This document shows positions 1 to 6,389 of a stretch of 9,221 bases of DNA, one piece after another. Location of the stretch: assembly GCA_937859895.1 (NCBI GenBank), contig CALMAV010000035.1, positions 1 to 9,221 on the forward strand, read 5' to 3'. Within the stretch, counting starts at the first letter, position 1, and every line of letters starts with the position of its first letter. Origin of the DNA: an uncultured Bryobacterales bacterium. Lineage in GTDB: Bacteria > Acidobacteriota > Terriglobia > Bryobacterales > Bryobacteraceae. The translations under genes and the position numbers were made by a program. The notes under the pieces are model-generated. The model was not told the origin of the DNA. It saw nothing but the letters and a program-made list of their open reading frames with translations, and did no database searches.

Positions 1-1
1 G

Positions 2-439
2 CATGGGGCCGCCCGCGTTCACGCTGTCGATACCGGCGCTGGGCAAATTCACTGGAAGCTGCGCACAGATGAGCGCGTTATTTTGCATGAGCGTTGCAAT
101 GCCCGCTACTTGAAGCCTGAGGATATCGGCGAGCCTGTCGATGTGCTGGTTTGTGATGTCAGCTTCATCTCCGTGACACTCCTGATTTCCCCTTTGGCTC
201 CGCTGTTAAAAGATGACGGCAACTGGATTGTTCTGGTGAAGCCGCAGTTCGAAGTCGGGCGCGAGCGCGTCGGCAACGGCGGCATTGTACGAGACCCAGC
301 TGCTCATCAGGACGCTTGCACAAAGGTGGCAGAAGCAATGTACGCAGCAGGCTTTGAGACACGCCTGATGGATAGCCCGATCGATGGCGCAGAAGGAAAT
401 CGCGAATTTCTACTGCATGGCTGGCGACGCTCAAAGTAG
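2..439 (+). CDS. tlyA: TlyA-family rRNA 2'-O-methyltransferase, 3' part only
   Basis: The gene is cut by the left window edge; 145 codons remain, read in frame from base 2 to TAG at 437-439. TlyA proteins have an N-terminal S4 RNA-binding domain and an FtsJ-like Rossmann methyltransferase domain that 2'-O-methylates cytidines in rRNA using SAM. Only the methyltransferase part is here. It opens in the SAM-binding region (HGAARVHAVDTGAGQ, the end of motif I and strand 2), continues with CDVSFIS (about residues 51-57 of the fragment) and the catalytic-type LVKPQFEVGRERVGNGGIVRDP (about 78-99), all very typical of the family. An internal TTG at 83 lies inside the domain and is not a real start. 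nadK follows after 48 bp on the same strand; tlyA next to nadK is a common arrangement in bacteria. The family assignment is firm; which cytidine is methylated cannot be read from the sequence. Confidence 0.93.
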   Translation, partial: HGAARVHAVDTGAGQIHWKLRTDERVILHERCNARYLKPEDIGEPVDVLVCDVSFISVTLLISPLAPLLKDDGNWIVLVKPQFEVGRERVGNGGIVRDPAAHQDACTKVAEAMYAAGFETRLMDSPIDGAEGNREFLLHGWRRSK

Positions 440-487
440 CCAAGCGCGTTACGCTATCCTTTATCCTCCGGCACACACCTCGAAGAC

Positions 488-1348
488 ATGAATCGAATTG
501 CGACAGTCGGTATTATCTCTAAGCCCAAGATTGCAAGGGCTGGGGAAATCGTTTGCGGCCTCTTGCAGTGGCTCGATGAACGTCACATCGAGTACCGGTG
601 CGACGAGCAGACTTCCATCTACGCCGGGATGCGGCAAAGCTTCCCGCGCGAGCAGGTTCCAGACGGAGCCGACATGATTATTGTTCTTGGCGGAGATGGG
701 ACTCTGCTGTCAGCGGCTCGATTCGTAGCGGGTCGAAACATCCCGCTGCTGGCCGCCAATTTAGGGCATCTGGGCTTTCTGACGGCCATACGCGCCGAGG
801 ATCTTTATCCTCAACTGGAACGTGCTTTACGCGGCGAAACGCGCGTTGAGCAGCGCGGGATGGTGGATTGCGAACTGGTCCGCGACGAGGAAATTATTGG
901 TCGCTACTGTGCGCTGAACGATGTTGTAATTGCTAAGTCGGAACTGGCGCGCGTCATCGATCTTGACACCCTGGTGGACGATCACTTCGTGGTTGCTTAT
1001 AAAGCAGATGGACTGATTATTTCTACGCCGACCGGCTCCACTGCGTACTCGTTATCGGCAGGCGGACCGGTGATCTTCCCATCGGTGGCCGCTTTCTGCA
1101 TTACGCCGATCTGTCCGCACATGCTGACGAACAGGCCAGTGATTGTTCCGAATACCAGCACCATTCGTATCTTGAACCACAGTGAAGACGGAACCTATCT
1201 CACCATCGACGGCCAGGTCGGTGAACCTTTGCGCTCCGGCGATCAAATTCTTTGCCGTTCCTCGCCGAATTCCATCTACCTGATTCGTCCGCCGAAGCTG
1301 CTGTTTTTCGATGTGCTGCGTGAAAAGTTGAAATGGGGAGAGCGCTGA
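488..1348 (+). CDS. nadK: NAD kinase
   Basis: This cytosolic enzyme phosphorylates NAD to NADP using ATP (or polyphosphate in some members) and sets the cell's NADP pool. The 286-aa length is normal for the family. The N-terminal domain carries the hallmark IIVLGGDGTLLSAARF (about residues 64-79; GGDG at 68-71, with D70 as the catalytic-type aspartate) followed by the NLGHLGFLT turn (91-99). The C-terminal domain has LNDVVIAK (143-150), the nucleotide-binding stretch STPTGSTAYSLSAGGPV (179-195) and TIDGQVGEPL (239-248). All key residues are intact. The ATG at 488 gives an N-terminus (MNRIATVGIISKP) that starts just before the first Rossmann strand; only a weak GAAG lies upstream. It sits 48 bp after tlyA and 1 bp before the symporter gene, so co-transcription is likely. 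Confidence 0.97.
   Translation: MNRIATVGIISKPKIARAGEIVCGLLQWLDERHIEYRCDEQTSIYAGMRQSFPREQVPDGADMIIVLGGDGTLLSAARFVAGRNIPLLAANLGHLGFLTAIRAEDLYPQLERALRGETRVEQRGMVDCELVRDEEIIGRYCALNDVVIAKSELARVIDLDTLVDDHFVVAYKADGLIISTPTGSTAYSLSAGGPVIFPSVAAFCITPICPHMLTNRPVIVPNTSTIRILNHSEDGTYLTIDGQVGEPLRSGDQILCRSSPNSIYLIRPPKLLFFDVLREKLKWGER
1335..1340 (+). promoter_or_regulatory. Ribosome binding site of the symporter gene
   Basis: GGGGAG lies nine bases before the ATG at 1350 and inside the last codons of nadK. It supports that start and suggests translation linked to nadK, whose TGA ends at 1348. Confidence 0.6.
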
Positions 1349-1349
1349 A

Positions 1350-2591
1350 ATGAGTTATCTGAAACGGCTGTCACTGACGGCTTGGATCTTCATCGCACTA
1401 ACAGTTGGGATTCTGCTGGGAATCTTTTTCCCGGAGTTCTCACGCGGCTTGGCTCCCATCAGCAATATCTTTTTGCGCCTGATTCGCTCCATTGTGGGGC
1501 CGCTGCTCTTTGGCACGCTCGTGTACGGGATCGCCTCGGCAGGTGAGCTAAAAACCATGGGCCGTATCGCGCTCAAGGCGGTGACCTACTTTGAAATCGC
1601 CACCACGCTGGCGCTGATCATCGGTTTGGTGATGGTCAATCTGATGCAGCCCGGCGTTGGCGTTCCGCTGAATGAGGCTGGGACAAAGATTCCAGCGCTG
1701 GCCAAGCCAGTTACCTTCGGCGGCGTACTTGAACATGCCGTGCCCGCCAACATCTTCGAGTCGCTGGGGCAGAACGACGTGCTGCAAATGGTCGTGTTCT
1801 TCTTCCTGTTCGGCGCAGCCTGCTCAGCGATTGGAGAAAAAGCCCGGCCTGTGCTCGACTTTGCAGGTTCGGTGGCTGAAGTGATGTTCCGCTATACCAA
1901 GTACGTCATGTATTTGGCGCCGTTCGGGGTCGGAGCAGCCATTGCGGTCACCATTGGGACCAAGGGAATAACTGTCCTGTTCGGATTGGGCAAGCTGGTC
2001 GGCACGTTATATCTGGCACAGACGATCTTTGTTGTCGTCGTGCTTGGCGCGGCACTGACCATTGCCCGCGTTCCTATTGGGCGGTTTGTGAAGGCAGTGC
2101 GCGAACCGTTTCTGCTGGCGTTTTCCACTGCATCGAGCGAAGCCGCGCTGCCCTTGGCTCTTGAGAATATGGAGCAGTTCGGTATCCCGAAACATATTGT
2201 CGGCTTCGTCCTGCCGACCGGTTACAGCTTTAACTTGGATGGCTCAACACTATATCTATCGCTTGCCTCAGTATTCATCGCACAAGCTGCTGGAGTACAC
2301 ATGCCGCTGGGCACGCAGATCACTATGATGCTCACGCTGATGCTGACGAGCAAAGGAGTAGCGGCCGTACCGCGAGCGTCTCTGGTGATTCTGGCCGGCA
2401 CGCTCGGAACATTTCAGTTGCCGTTGGAAGGGATCACGTTGATTCTGGGCGTGGATGCACTGATGGATATGTGCCGGACTTCGGTTAACCTTCTGGGTAA
2501 TTGCGTAGCGACGGCGGTAGTAGCGAGGTGGGAAGGCGTTTCGTTCGGAGAGCAACCGGTTGGTGTTGCTAGCCCTGCCGTTGCCAGCTAA
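1350..2591 (+). CDS. Dicarboxylate/amino acid:cation symporter (DAACS/SLC1 family)
   Basis: An inner-membrane secondary transporter of the GltP/DctA/GltPh family, which imports C4-dicarboxylates or acidic amino acids with sodium or protons. The 413-aa length is usual. The first membrane helix (about 10-28, AWIFIALTVGILLGIFFP) is followed by the conserved IVGPLLFGTLVYGIA segment (48-62). The C-terminal transport core is complete: hairpin 1 with STASSEAALP (259-268), TM7 with NLDGST (295-300, the NMDGT-type sodium site), hairpin 2 with TSKGVAAVPRAS (333-344) and TM8 with DALMDMCRTSVNLLGN (369-384). The arginine at 376 and asparagines at 380 and 384 are at positions that contact substrate and ion in the family. 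Hairpin 1 reads TASSEAALP rather than the commoner SSSA-T-LP, so substrate choice is uncertain. The last 23 bp overlap the tail of the convergent PEP-CTERM gene. NadK one base upstream may only be an operon partner of convenience. Confidence 0.93.
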   Translation: MSYLKRLSLTAWIFIALTVGILLGIFFPEFSRGLAPISNIFLRLIRSIVGPLLFGTLVYGIASAGELKTMGRIALKAVTYFEIATTLALIIGLVMVNLMQPGVGVPLNEAGTKIPALAKPVTFGGVLEHAVPANIFESLGQNDVLQMVVFFFLFGAACSAIGEKARPVLDFAGSVAEVMFRYTKYVMYLAPFGVGAAIAVTIGTKGITVLFGLGKLVGTLYLAQTIFVVVVLGAALTIARVPIGRFVKAVREPFLLAFSTASSEAALPLALENMEQFGIPKHIVGFVLPTGYSFNLDGSTLYLSLASVFIAQAAGVHMPLGTQITMMLTLMLTSKGVAAVPRASLVILAGTLGTFQLPLEGITLILGVDALMDMCRTSVNLLGNCVATAVVARWEGVSFGEQPVGVASPAVAS

Positions 2592-3406
2592 GCCGTCGGA
2601 GTAGAGCAAACACAATAACCGGAGAGGAAATTAGAAGATAGCTGGCAGGCTCCGGCGCTGCGGAAACAACGGCAACAGGCGTAACCCCGTCCGCCTCAAA
2701 CAGACTGAATTGGGTACTCATATCTAAGTTGGCATAACCAGAGTAGCTATCAGCAGATGGGCCACCTGAAGAGCTCATGGCGTCACCACTGTAGATCACG
2801 AAAAAGGGTGTGCCTAATTGCACTGGAAACCCGCCGTGGGGTATCGTAGTAAATCAGCGCCGACTGTACGTTGGTACAACCATTTATTAGGTAAGTTCCA
2901 CCACACCCTATGTTCGGCGCAACGAAACTCCGGTCACTGCTAGCCAGAAGGCTAACGTAGAGACCACTGCCAGCAGAGTCACCACTCTCGGCACCCCCGG
3001 TGCCAAAGTTGTCTATGGTTGCTTTCAGGATGCCGGAGCGAACAGGACCACCCGTTGCCAAGTAGTCAGTGCTGCTAAATTGTGCAGCTGCCGAGTTGAA
3101 TCCCGAGTGCATGCTGCCTGGGATCTCCGGGCCAGATCCGAAGGCTGTCGCTGTCCCGTGTACTTCTGTCGTCAGGCCTGTCAAACTAGCAGTGATATTA
3201 GAGGTCGCGAAAGCTTCCGGTACTCCGTAGCTTGGATATCTACTCCCTGAGCCAGTAGGATCGTTAAAACACGTCTGGTTTCCAACCACAGTAGGGTAGC
3301 CGTCGATACTACAGGTCGTACTATAAAGGGTCCCAATGACAGGTTCAGCCATAACTAAGGCCGGCACGAGTGGGAGACTAAGTAGCAGAAGCACTGTCGA
3401 TTTCAT
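2569..3406 (-). pseudogene. PEP-CTERM exported protein gene, broken by a one-base frameshift
   Basis: Two minus-strand frames together make one secreted protein of about 279 aa. The first frame starts best at ATG 3406, giving a clear signal peptide (MKSTVLLLLSLPLVPALVMA, cleavage likely before EPVIG); an upstream in-frame start at 3469 would bury it. It is rich in Ser, Gly and Thr, with four Cys, and reads correctly to ...ALIYYDT. There the frame is lost at a run of four C (plus-strand GGGG, 2838-2841), and it terminates at 2783. Removing one base of the run continues into HGGFPVQLGTPFFVIYSGD and ends in APEPASYLLISSPVIVFALL followed by RRLSWQRQG. That tail is a PEP-CTERM signal: a PEP motif, a membrane helix and a basic end, cut by exosortase in family members that also make exopolysaccharide. 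No exosortase is in the window. The body has no family I recognise. The break may be real decay or a homopolymer sequencing error. Confidence 0.75.
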
Positions 3407-3484
3407 ACGCGTAAACGATGACACTAGAACACTAGCAAAGGCACTCGGGTTCTTACCGGGAGTGATCAAACGCTAGAGTCGCCA

Positions 3485-3516
3485 CTCGCTTGCGTCAGGA
3501 CCGGCAAGCAGGCGAG
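3485..3516. repeat. Hairpin in the divergent intergenic region
   Basis: CTCGCTTGC at 3485-3493 faces GCAAGCAGGCGAG at 3504-3516. The arms pair fully as CTCGC/GCGAG and TTGC/GCAA if four bases bulge on the right arm, around a 10-base loop. No T-run follows on either strand, so it is not a convincing terminator. It lies between the divergent PEP-CTERM gene and the 155-aa gene and could be an operator or a leader structure for either. The rest of 3407-3624 shows no gene. Confidence 0.35.
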
Positions 3517-3624
3517 AGAGCGATGTTAATCACGCAATCCAGGGTGAAGCCATTCGCAGCAGGTATTCATTTTTCAGAACGTCAAGCGGACGGGGAATCG
3601 ATATACAATTGAGCTACGGTAGCC

Positions 3625-4092
3625 ATGGCTATTGCAGCGATTCCCGAGGAGATTAGTAGGCACATTGACGCTGTCCTTGTGCTCTCGAGAAAAGAACTCC
3701 TTCTCAAACTTCTGGACGAAGCAGACAATTGTCTTGAGCTAGGGCATCTCTCGGCTGCTGCAATCCTCGGGAGAGTTGCTGCCGAGGAGGTCAACGTCCT
3801 TAGAGATCGGTCGTTTTCCGTTGAACAACAAGCGAACATTGAATTGGTACGCCAATCAAGCAATCAGTTCGCTCTTCCTTGCACGATAAAAGATGGTAAG
3901 AAGGACGAAGTTCAGCTCCTGTTGAGAGCTATCCGGGCTCTAATCGGTGATCTTAGCAAGACAAATAGCCCACCTTCGAATCTACAATTTGAGAGGTTAG
4001 TTGCGACAACTCAAGGTAAATATGCATCCGTCAAGACGTCGGTTGAGGACTTTTTGGGACGTAAGCGTGAAGATCTTGAGCTAGAAGGGTGA
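3625..4092 (+). CDS. Hypothetical 155-aa protein, partner of a PIN-domain protein
   Basis: I do not recognise a family with confidence. The protein is cytosolic in appearance (no signal peptide or membrane helix) and looks mostly helical. The clearest segment is LLKLLDEADNCLELGHLSAAAILGRVAAEEVNVLRDR (about 26-62). Its pattern, an alanine-rich helix ending in EE after a GHL turn, recalls HEPN-like or DUF4145-type helical domains; this is only a resemblance. The C-terminus is highly charged (GRKREDLELEG). ATG 3625 is the first start after an in-frame TGA at 3610-3612. No good ribosome site precedes it. A possible -10 (TACAAT, 3604-3609) would leave a very short leader, but no matching -35 is visible. 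The TGA overlaps the GTG start of the PIN gene by four bases, so the two are translated together. The position suggests an antitoxin or a toxin-associated partner, though it is about twice as long as usual VapB antitoxins. GC is lower than in the flanking genes, consistent with acquired DNA. Confidence 0.7.
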   Translation: MAIAAIPEEISRHIDAVLVLSRKELLLKLLDEADNCLELGHLSAAAILGRVAAEEVNVLRDRSFSVEQQANIELVRQSSNQFALPCTIKDGKKDEVQLLLRAIRALIGDLSKTNSPPSNLQFERLVATTQGKYASVKTSVEDFLGRKREDLELEG

Positions 4093-4490
4093 AAGTCGTC
4101 CTAGATGCTTCCGCGATCATAGCTTATCTTCGAAACGAACCAGGAGGAGATCTTGTTGCGGGGCATTTGCGTTCGGATCACTTGCTTTTGGCTCACGCGC
4201 TCAACTTCTGCGAAGTTTATTACGACTTCTATCGAGCGGGTGGACGGTCGATAGCCGCTGATGCCATCGCTGATTTGCGTGGGTTGGGTGTGGTAGAACG
4301 AAGCGACATGGACGCCGAGTTCTGGGGCGCGATGGGAAACCTGAAAGCAGTTCACAAACGCGTTTCTTGGCCGACTGCGCGGCTGTTGCGCTTACGAAAA
4401 CTTCTTAGCGCGGTGTTGCTCACTACTGAACGCCACGAACTCGAACCGTTGAGCAAGCTGGGAGTCTGTGATATCGAGTGTATCCGTTAA
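4089..4490 (+). CDS. PIN-domain protein (VapC-like RNase), active-site helix apparently scrambled
   Basis: PIN-domain proteins are Mg-dependent RNases, most often toxins of VapBC-type modules. The 133-aa length and the start MKVVLDASAIIAYLRNEPGGD are typical: D6 is the first catalytic acid and E42 (NFCEVYYD) the second. The end LLTTERHELEPLSKLGVCDIE is also typical, with E114 in the fourth acidic position. Between them the family expects SLAD..., whose Asp is the third catalytic acid. This gene reads S93-WPTARLLRLRK-L105, with no acid there. Reading bases 4367-4399 in the next frame gives LADCAAVALTK, an excellent match to the missing helix. One T lost in the run at 4367-4368 and one A gained in the run at 4397-4400 explain both. 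GTG at 4089 is the start, overlapping the previous stop (GTGA); translation probably depends on coupling. As printed the nuclease should be inactive, unless the indels are sequencing errors. Confidence 0.88.
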   Translation: MKVVLDASAIIAYLRNEPGGDLVAGHLRSDHLLLAHALNFCEVYYDFYRAGGRSIAADAIADLRGLGVVERSDMDAEFWGAMGNLKAVHKRVSWPTARLLRLRKLLSAVLLTTERHELEPLSKLGVCDIECIR

Positions 4491-4701
4491 GAGCGTACTC
4501 CAAAACTCCTCCGTCCTCTTCCTTTATCTGCTTAAACCCGAGTGCCTGATAGTCAATTATTCAAACGCATTCTCCATCTGCGCTTGTCACCATCGCGCCA
4601 CTTGCTACGCACCTAACCCACGTTCCAAGCTCGCGCTCTTACAGAAGATGGAAATATGATTTTGTGCTCTTTCAGAGGAACCACTATTAGAGAGATCAAC
4701 G
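4491..4701. other. Convergent intergenic region, no gene seen
   Basis: This 211-bp gap separates the end of the PIN gene from the end of the minus-strand ymdB gene. An open frame at 4468-4659 has no protein-like composition, no ribosome site and overlaps the PIN tail. I see no strong GC-rich hairpin followed by a T-run for either convergent gene. Confidence 0.5.
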
Positions 4702-5484
4702 TTAAGGCTTGCTGATTCGGACACGCTGAATCCCGCGTGCCCTACCAGTTGATTCGTCCGCATCAATCACAACGCCATGCAGTTCAAGGCCGCTTTTTGC
4801 TGCTTCCATACGGCTAGCCGCGCCGGTCAAAAAACGCTTAATAATCATTTCCTTTTCAACTCCGATCACTGAGTCGTAGGGCCCAGTCATACCGGCGTCG
4901 GTCTGATATGCCATGCCGCCAGGAAGCACGCGGCTGTCGGCTGTCGGGATGTGAGTATGGGTGCCGATCATGCCTGTCGCACGACCGTCTAAATACCAGC
5001 CCATAGCCACCTTTTCGCTTGTCAGTTCCGCATGAAAATCAACAAAGCGAATCTTTACCGCCCTGCCGATTGACCCAAGCAGTTCATCTGCTTTGCGGAA
5101 CGGGCAATCGATATTAGACATTAACGCTCGCCCTTGCAGGTTCAAGACAGCATACTGCTGGCCGTTGCGCGCTTTGCCTGTATACAGTCCGCTTCCCGGC
5201 AAACCTGGTGGGTAATTGGCCGGTCGTAGCAGACGTGGCTGATGCTGGTAGTAGTCGTAAACCTCGCGCTTGTCGAAGCTGTGATTCCCGCCCGTGATCA
5301 CGTCCAGACCCAGGCTAAGCAGGTCTTCGGTAATGGCCGGCGTGATGCCAAAACCGCCCGCGCTGTTCTCACCATTTGCGATTGCCAGATCAATCCGGTA
5401 CTCACTCATCAAACGCCCGAAGTGTTCGGTAACCAAGCCACGGCCACCCGCGGCAAAGATGTCGCCGATAAAAAGAATGTTCAT
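4702..5484 (-). CDS. ymdB: YmdB-family (TIGR00282) metallophosphoesterase
   Basis: A cytosolic binuclear-metal phosphoesterase. Characterised members hydrolyse 2',3'-cyclic nucleotides, and in Bacillus YmdB affects biofilm and motility decisions. At 260 aa it is full length. Metal-binding residues are all visible: D8 in FIGDIF, E39-N40 in NGENSAGG, N67-H68 in GGNHSFD, H151 in DFHAE, and H176/H178 in GTHTHIPTAD. Other family signatures are RPANYPPGLPGSG (87-99) and AYQTDAGMTGPYDSVIG (192-208). ATG 5484 gives a start right at the first beta strand (MNILFIGD). No clear ribosome site precedes it: the 18 bases upstream run straight into the 3' end of the 6S RNA gene. It is the last gene of the minus-strand run, so its mRNA probably comes either by read-through of 6S or from an upstream promoter. 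Unlike in Firmicutes, rny (RNase Y) is not next to it here. The family call is firm; the physiological substrate is unknown. Confidence 0.94.
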   Translation of the reverse strand: MNILFIGDIFAAGGRGLVTEHFGRLMSEYRIDLAIANGENSAGGFGITPAITEDLLSLGLDVITGGNHSFDKREVYDYYQHQPRLLRPANYPPGLPGSGLYTGKARNGQQYAVLNLQGRALMSNIDCPFRKADELLGSIGRAVKIRFVDFHAELTSEKVAMGWYLDGRATGMIGTHTHIPTADSRVLPGGMAYQTDAGMTGPYDSVIGVEKEMIIKRFLTGAASRMEAAKSGLELHGVVIDADESTGRARGIQRVRISKP

Positions 5485-5502
5485 CCGGGTTGTGGCAGAG
5501 AG

Positions 5503-5714
5503 CGCAGCATTCCGACGAGAGTTATTCCCCGACCTCCGTCATTGACCCCTAAAAAGCAAAGGGGGGAGTCCTCCGAGCGCTTTCAGGCTTCTCCCATAGC
5601 GTCAAAGACACCGGAGCTTGCACACCAGCACTTAATCCGAGACAGACTCCATGACATTGATTATCGGATCAATTTTTAGGAGGCCGGGGACGTAACTCTC
5701 GCGGGAACGCTACG
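5503..5714 (-). ncRNA. ssrS: 6S RNA
   Basis: 6S RNA binds sigma-70-type RNA polymerase by mimicking an open promoter and is copied into short product RNAs on release. The minus-strand transcript folds as expected. The 5' arm (5714-5679) pairs with the 3' arm (5537-5503): an unbroken 9-bp block CGAGAGTTA/TAACTCTCG, a 12-pair inner block with one G-U (TCCCCGGCCTCC with GGAGGTCGGGGA), and a further outer block of about 13 positions with one C-C mismatch and several G-U pairs. A large central bubble follows, with a small hairpin on its 3' side (CCCC/GGGG within 5546-5566). The apical arm closes with GGAGTC/GACTCC, then GTGCT/AGCGC, then CTCC/GGGAG with GGGAGAAGCC at 5595-5586, close to E. coli CCGAGAAGCC. 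At about 212 nt it is somewhat longer than E. coli 6S (184 nt) because of the long closing helix. No protein-coding frame here is credible. The exact ends are inferred from pairing. Confidence 0.88.
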
Positions 5715-5721
5715 TAGCTAG

Positions 5722-5748
5722 AGTATCAGGAATTGCCAATTCTCTCAA
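5722..5748 (-). promoter_or_regulatory. Putative sigma-70 promoter of 6S RNA
   Basis: On the minus strand TTGAGA (5748-5743, five of six matches to TTGACA) is followed after 15 bases by GATACT (5727-5722, four of six). TACTCT two bases on, with a 17-base spacer, is an alternative. Either puts the start at about 5715-5713, which agrees with the outer end of the 6S closing helix found independently. The -35 overlaps the TGA stop codon of the upstream tsaC gene. Confidence 0.55.
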
Positions 5749-6383
5749 TTGGTTTGCAGCCGTTCTGCAATGTCGCGTTCTGCAATGGCGCCCTCTTTGA
5801 TCACACGCCAGTAAGGACCCGTAATGTCCACGGTAGTAGAGCCGGGGCCGTTGCAGATGCCGCCATCCAATACGAGGTCAACGCGGCCGTCCATGGCAGC
5901 AAACAGCTCAATGCCGCTGGAGATGGTCGGGCTGCCTGAAATATTAGCGCTGGTGGCAATAACAGCTTGCCCAACTTTCTCAATAATGGCGTTCAACACC
6001 TGGGAGTCCGTGTGACGGAGCGCCAACCGCCCGGTATTGCCAGTCACCTTCAACGGCACCTTGGCTGCAGCAGGAACAATCATGGTAAGCGGACCAGGCC
6101 AGAAGTGCCGCGACAGAATATGAAAACGGCTGTCGAGTTCTTTGGCCAGATCTTCCGCCATAAGCGTGTCGTTGATTGCCAAAGGAAGAGACCGCACGCT
6201 CTCCCGTCCTTTGGCCGCGAATACCTTACCCGCAGCATGCAGACTGAAAGCGTCAGCCACCAAGACATAGAGCGCGTCAGTAGGAACGCCCACTACTTGC
6301 CCGCGGATAATTGCCCTTGCAGCCCGATCAATTGCACTCGGGGACGGATCGTTGATTTGAACTTCGATGAGATCAGTAGCCAC
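5745..6383 (-). CDS. tsaC: TsaC/YrdC/Sua5-family threonylcarbamoyl-AMP synthase
   Basis: This enzyme makes threonylcarbamoyl-AMP from threonine, bicarbonate and ATP, the first step of t6A37 modification of ANN-decoding tRNAs. At 212 aa it is the short TsaC/YrdC form, without the C-terminal Sua5 domain. Family marks are GVPTDALYVLVAD (32-44), AAKGRESVRSLPLAI (56-70, the K-x-R nucleotide-binding motif), FWPGPLTMIVPA (94-105), IATSANISG (142-150) and VDLVLDGG (168-175). Two positions differ from the usual PTDTLYGL: the second Thr is Ala38 and the Gly is Val40, so it could be a divergent paralogue. The start is GTG 6383, and no convincing ribosome site is seen. A stem-loop ends 14 bases before it. 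The gene lies 54 bp after the methyltransferase/MTHFR gene and its stop overlaps the 6S promoter. Confidence 0.9.
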   Translation of the reverse strand: MATDLIEVQINDPSPSAIDRAARAIIRGQVVGVPTDALYVLVADAFSLHAAGKVFAAKGRESVRSLPLAINDTLMAEDLAKELDSRFHILSRHFWPGPLTMIVPAAAKVPLKVTGNTGRLALRHTDSQVLNAIIEKVGQAVIATSANISGSPTISSGIELFAAMDGRVDLVLDGGICNGPGSTTVDITGPYWRVIKEGAIAERDIAERLQTN

Positions 6384-6389
6384 AGCAAC

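Noticed and set aside
3582..3863. Minus-strand open frame of 93 codons opposite the 155-aa gene
   Set aside because: Serine/arginine-rich shadow frame; the plus-strand frame has the coupled stop/start with the PIN gene and a better protein-like pattern.
4365..4404. Programmed ribosomal frameshifting in the PIN gene
   Set aside because: Two opposite shifts within about 33 bases would be needed, and no slippery heptamer or downstream pseudoknot is evident; compensating indels or sequence errors are simpler.
4468..4659. Plus-strand small open frame overlapping the PIN gene end
   Set aside because: No ribosome site, a composition rich in Ser, Cys and Leu without pattern, and no link to the neighbouring genes.
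5242..5679. Plus-strand open frame of 145 codons across the 5' part of ymdB and the 6S gene
   Set aside because: It is antisense to a clearly conserved protein and to the 6S RNA, with no family resemblance and no ribosome site.
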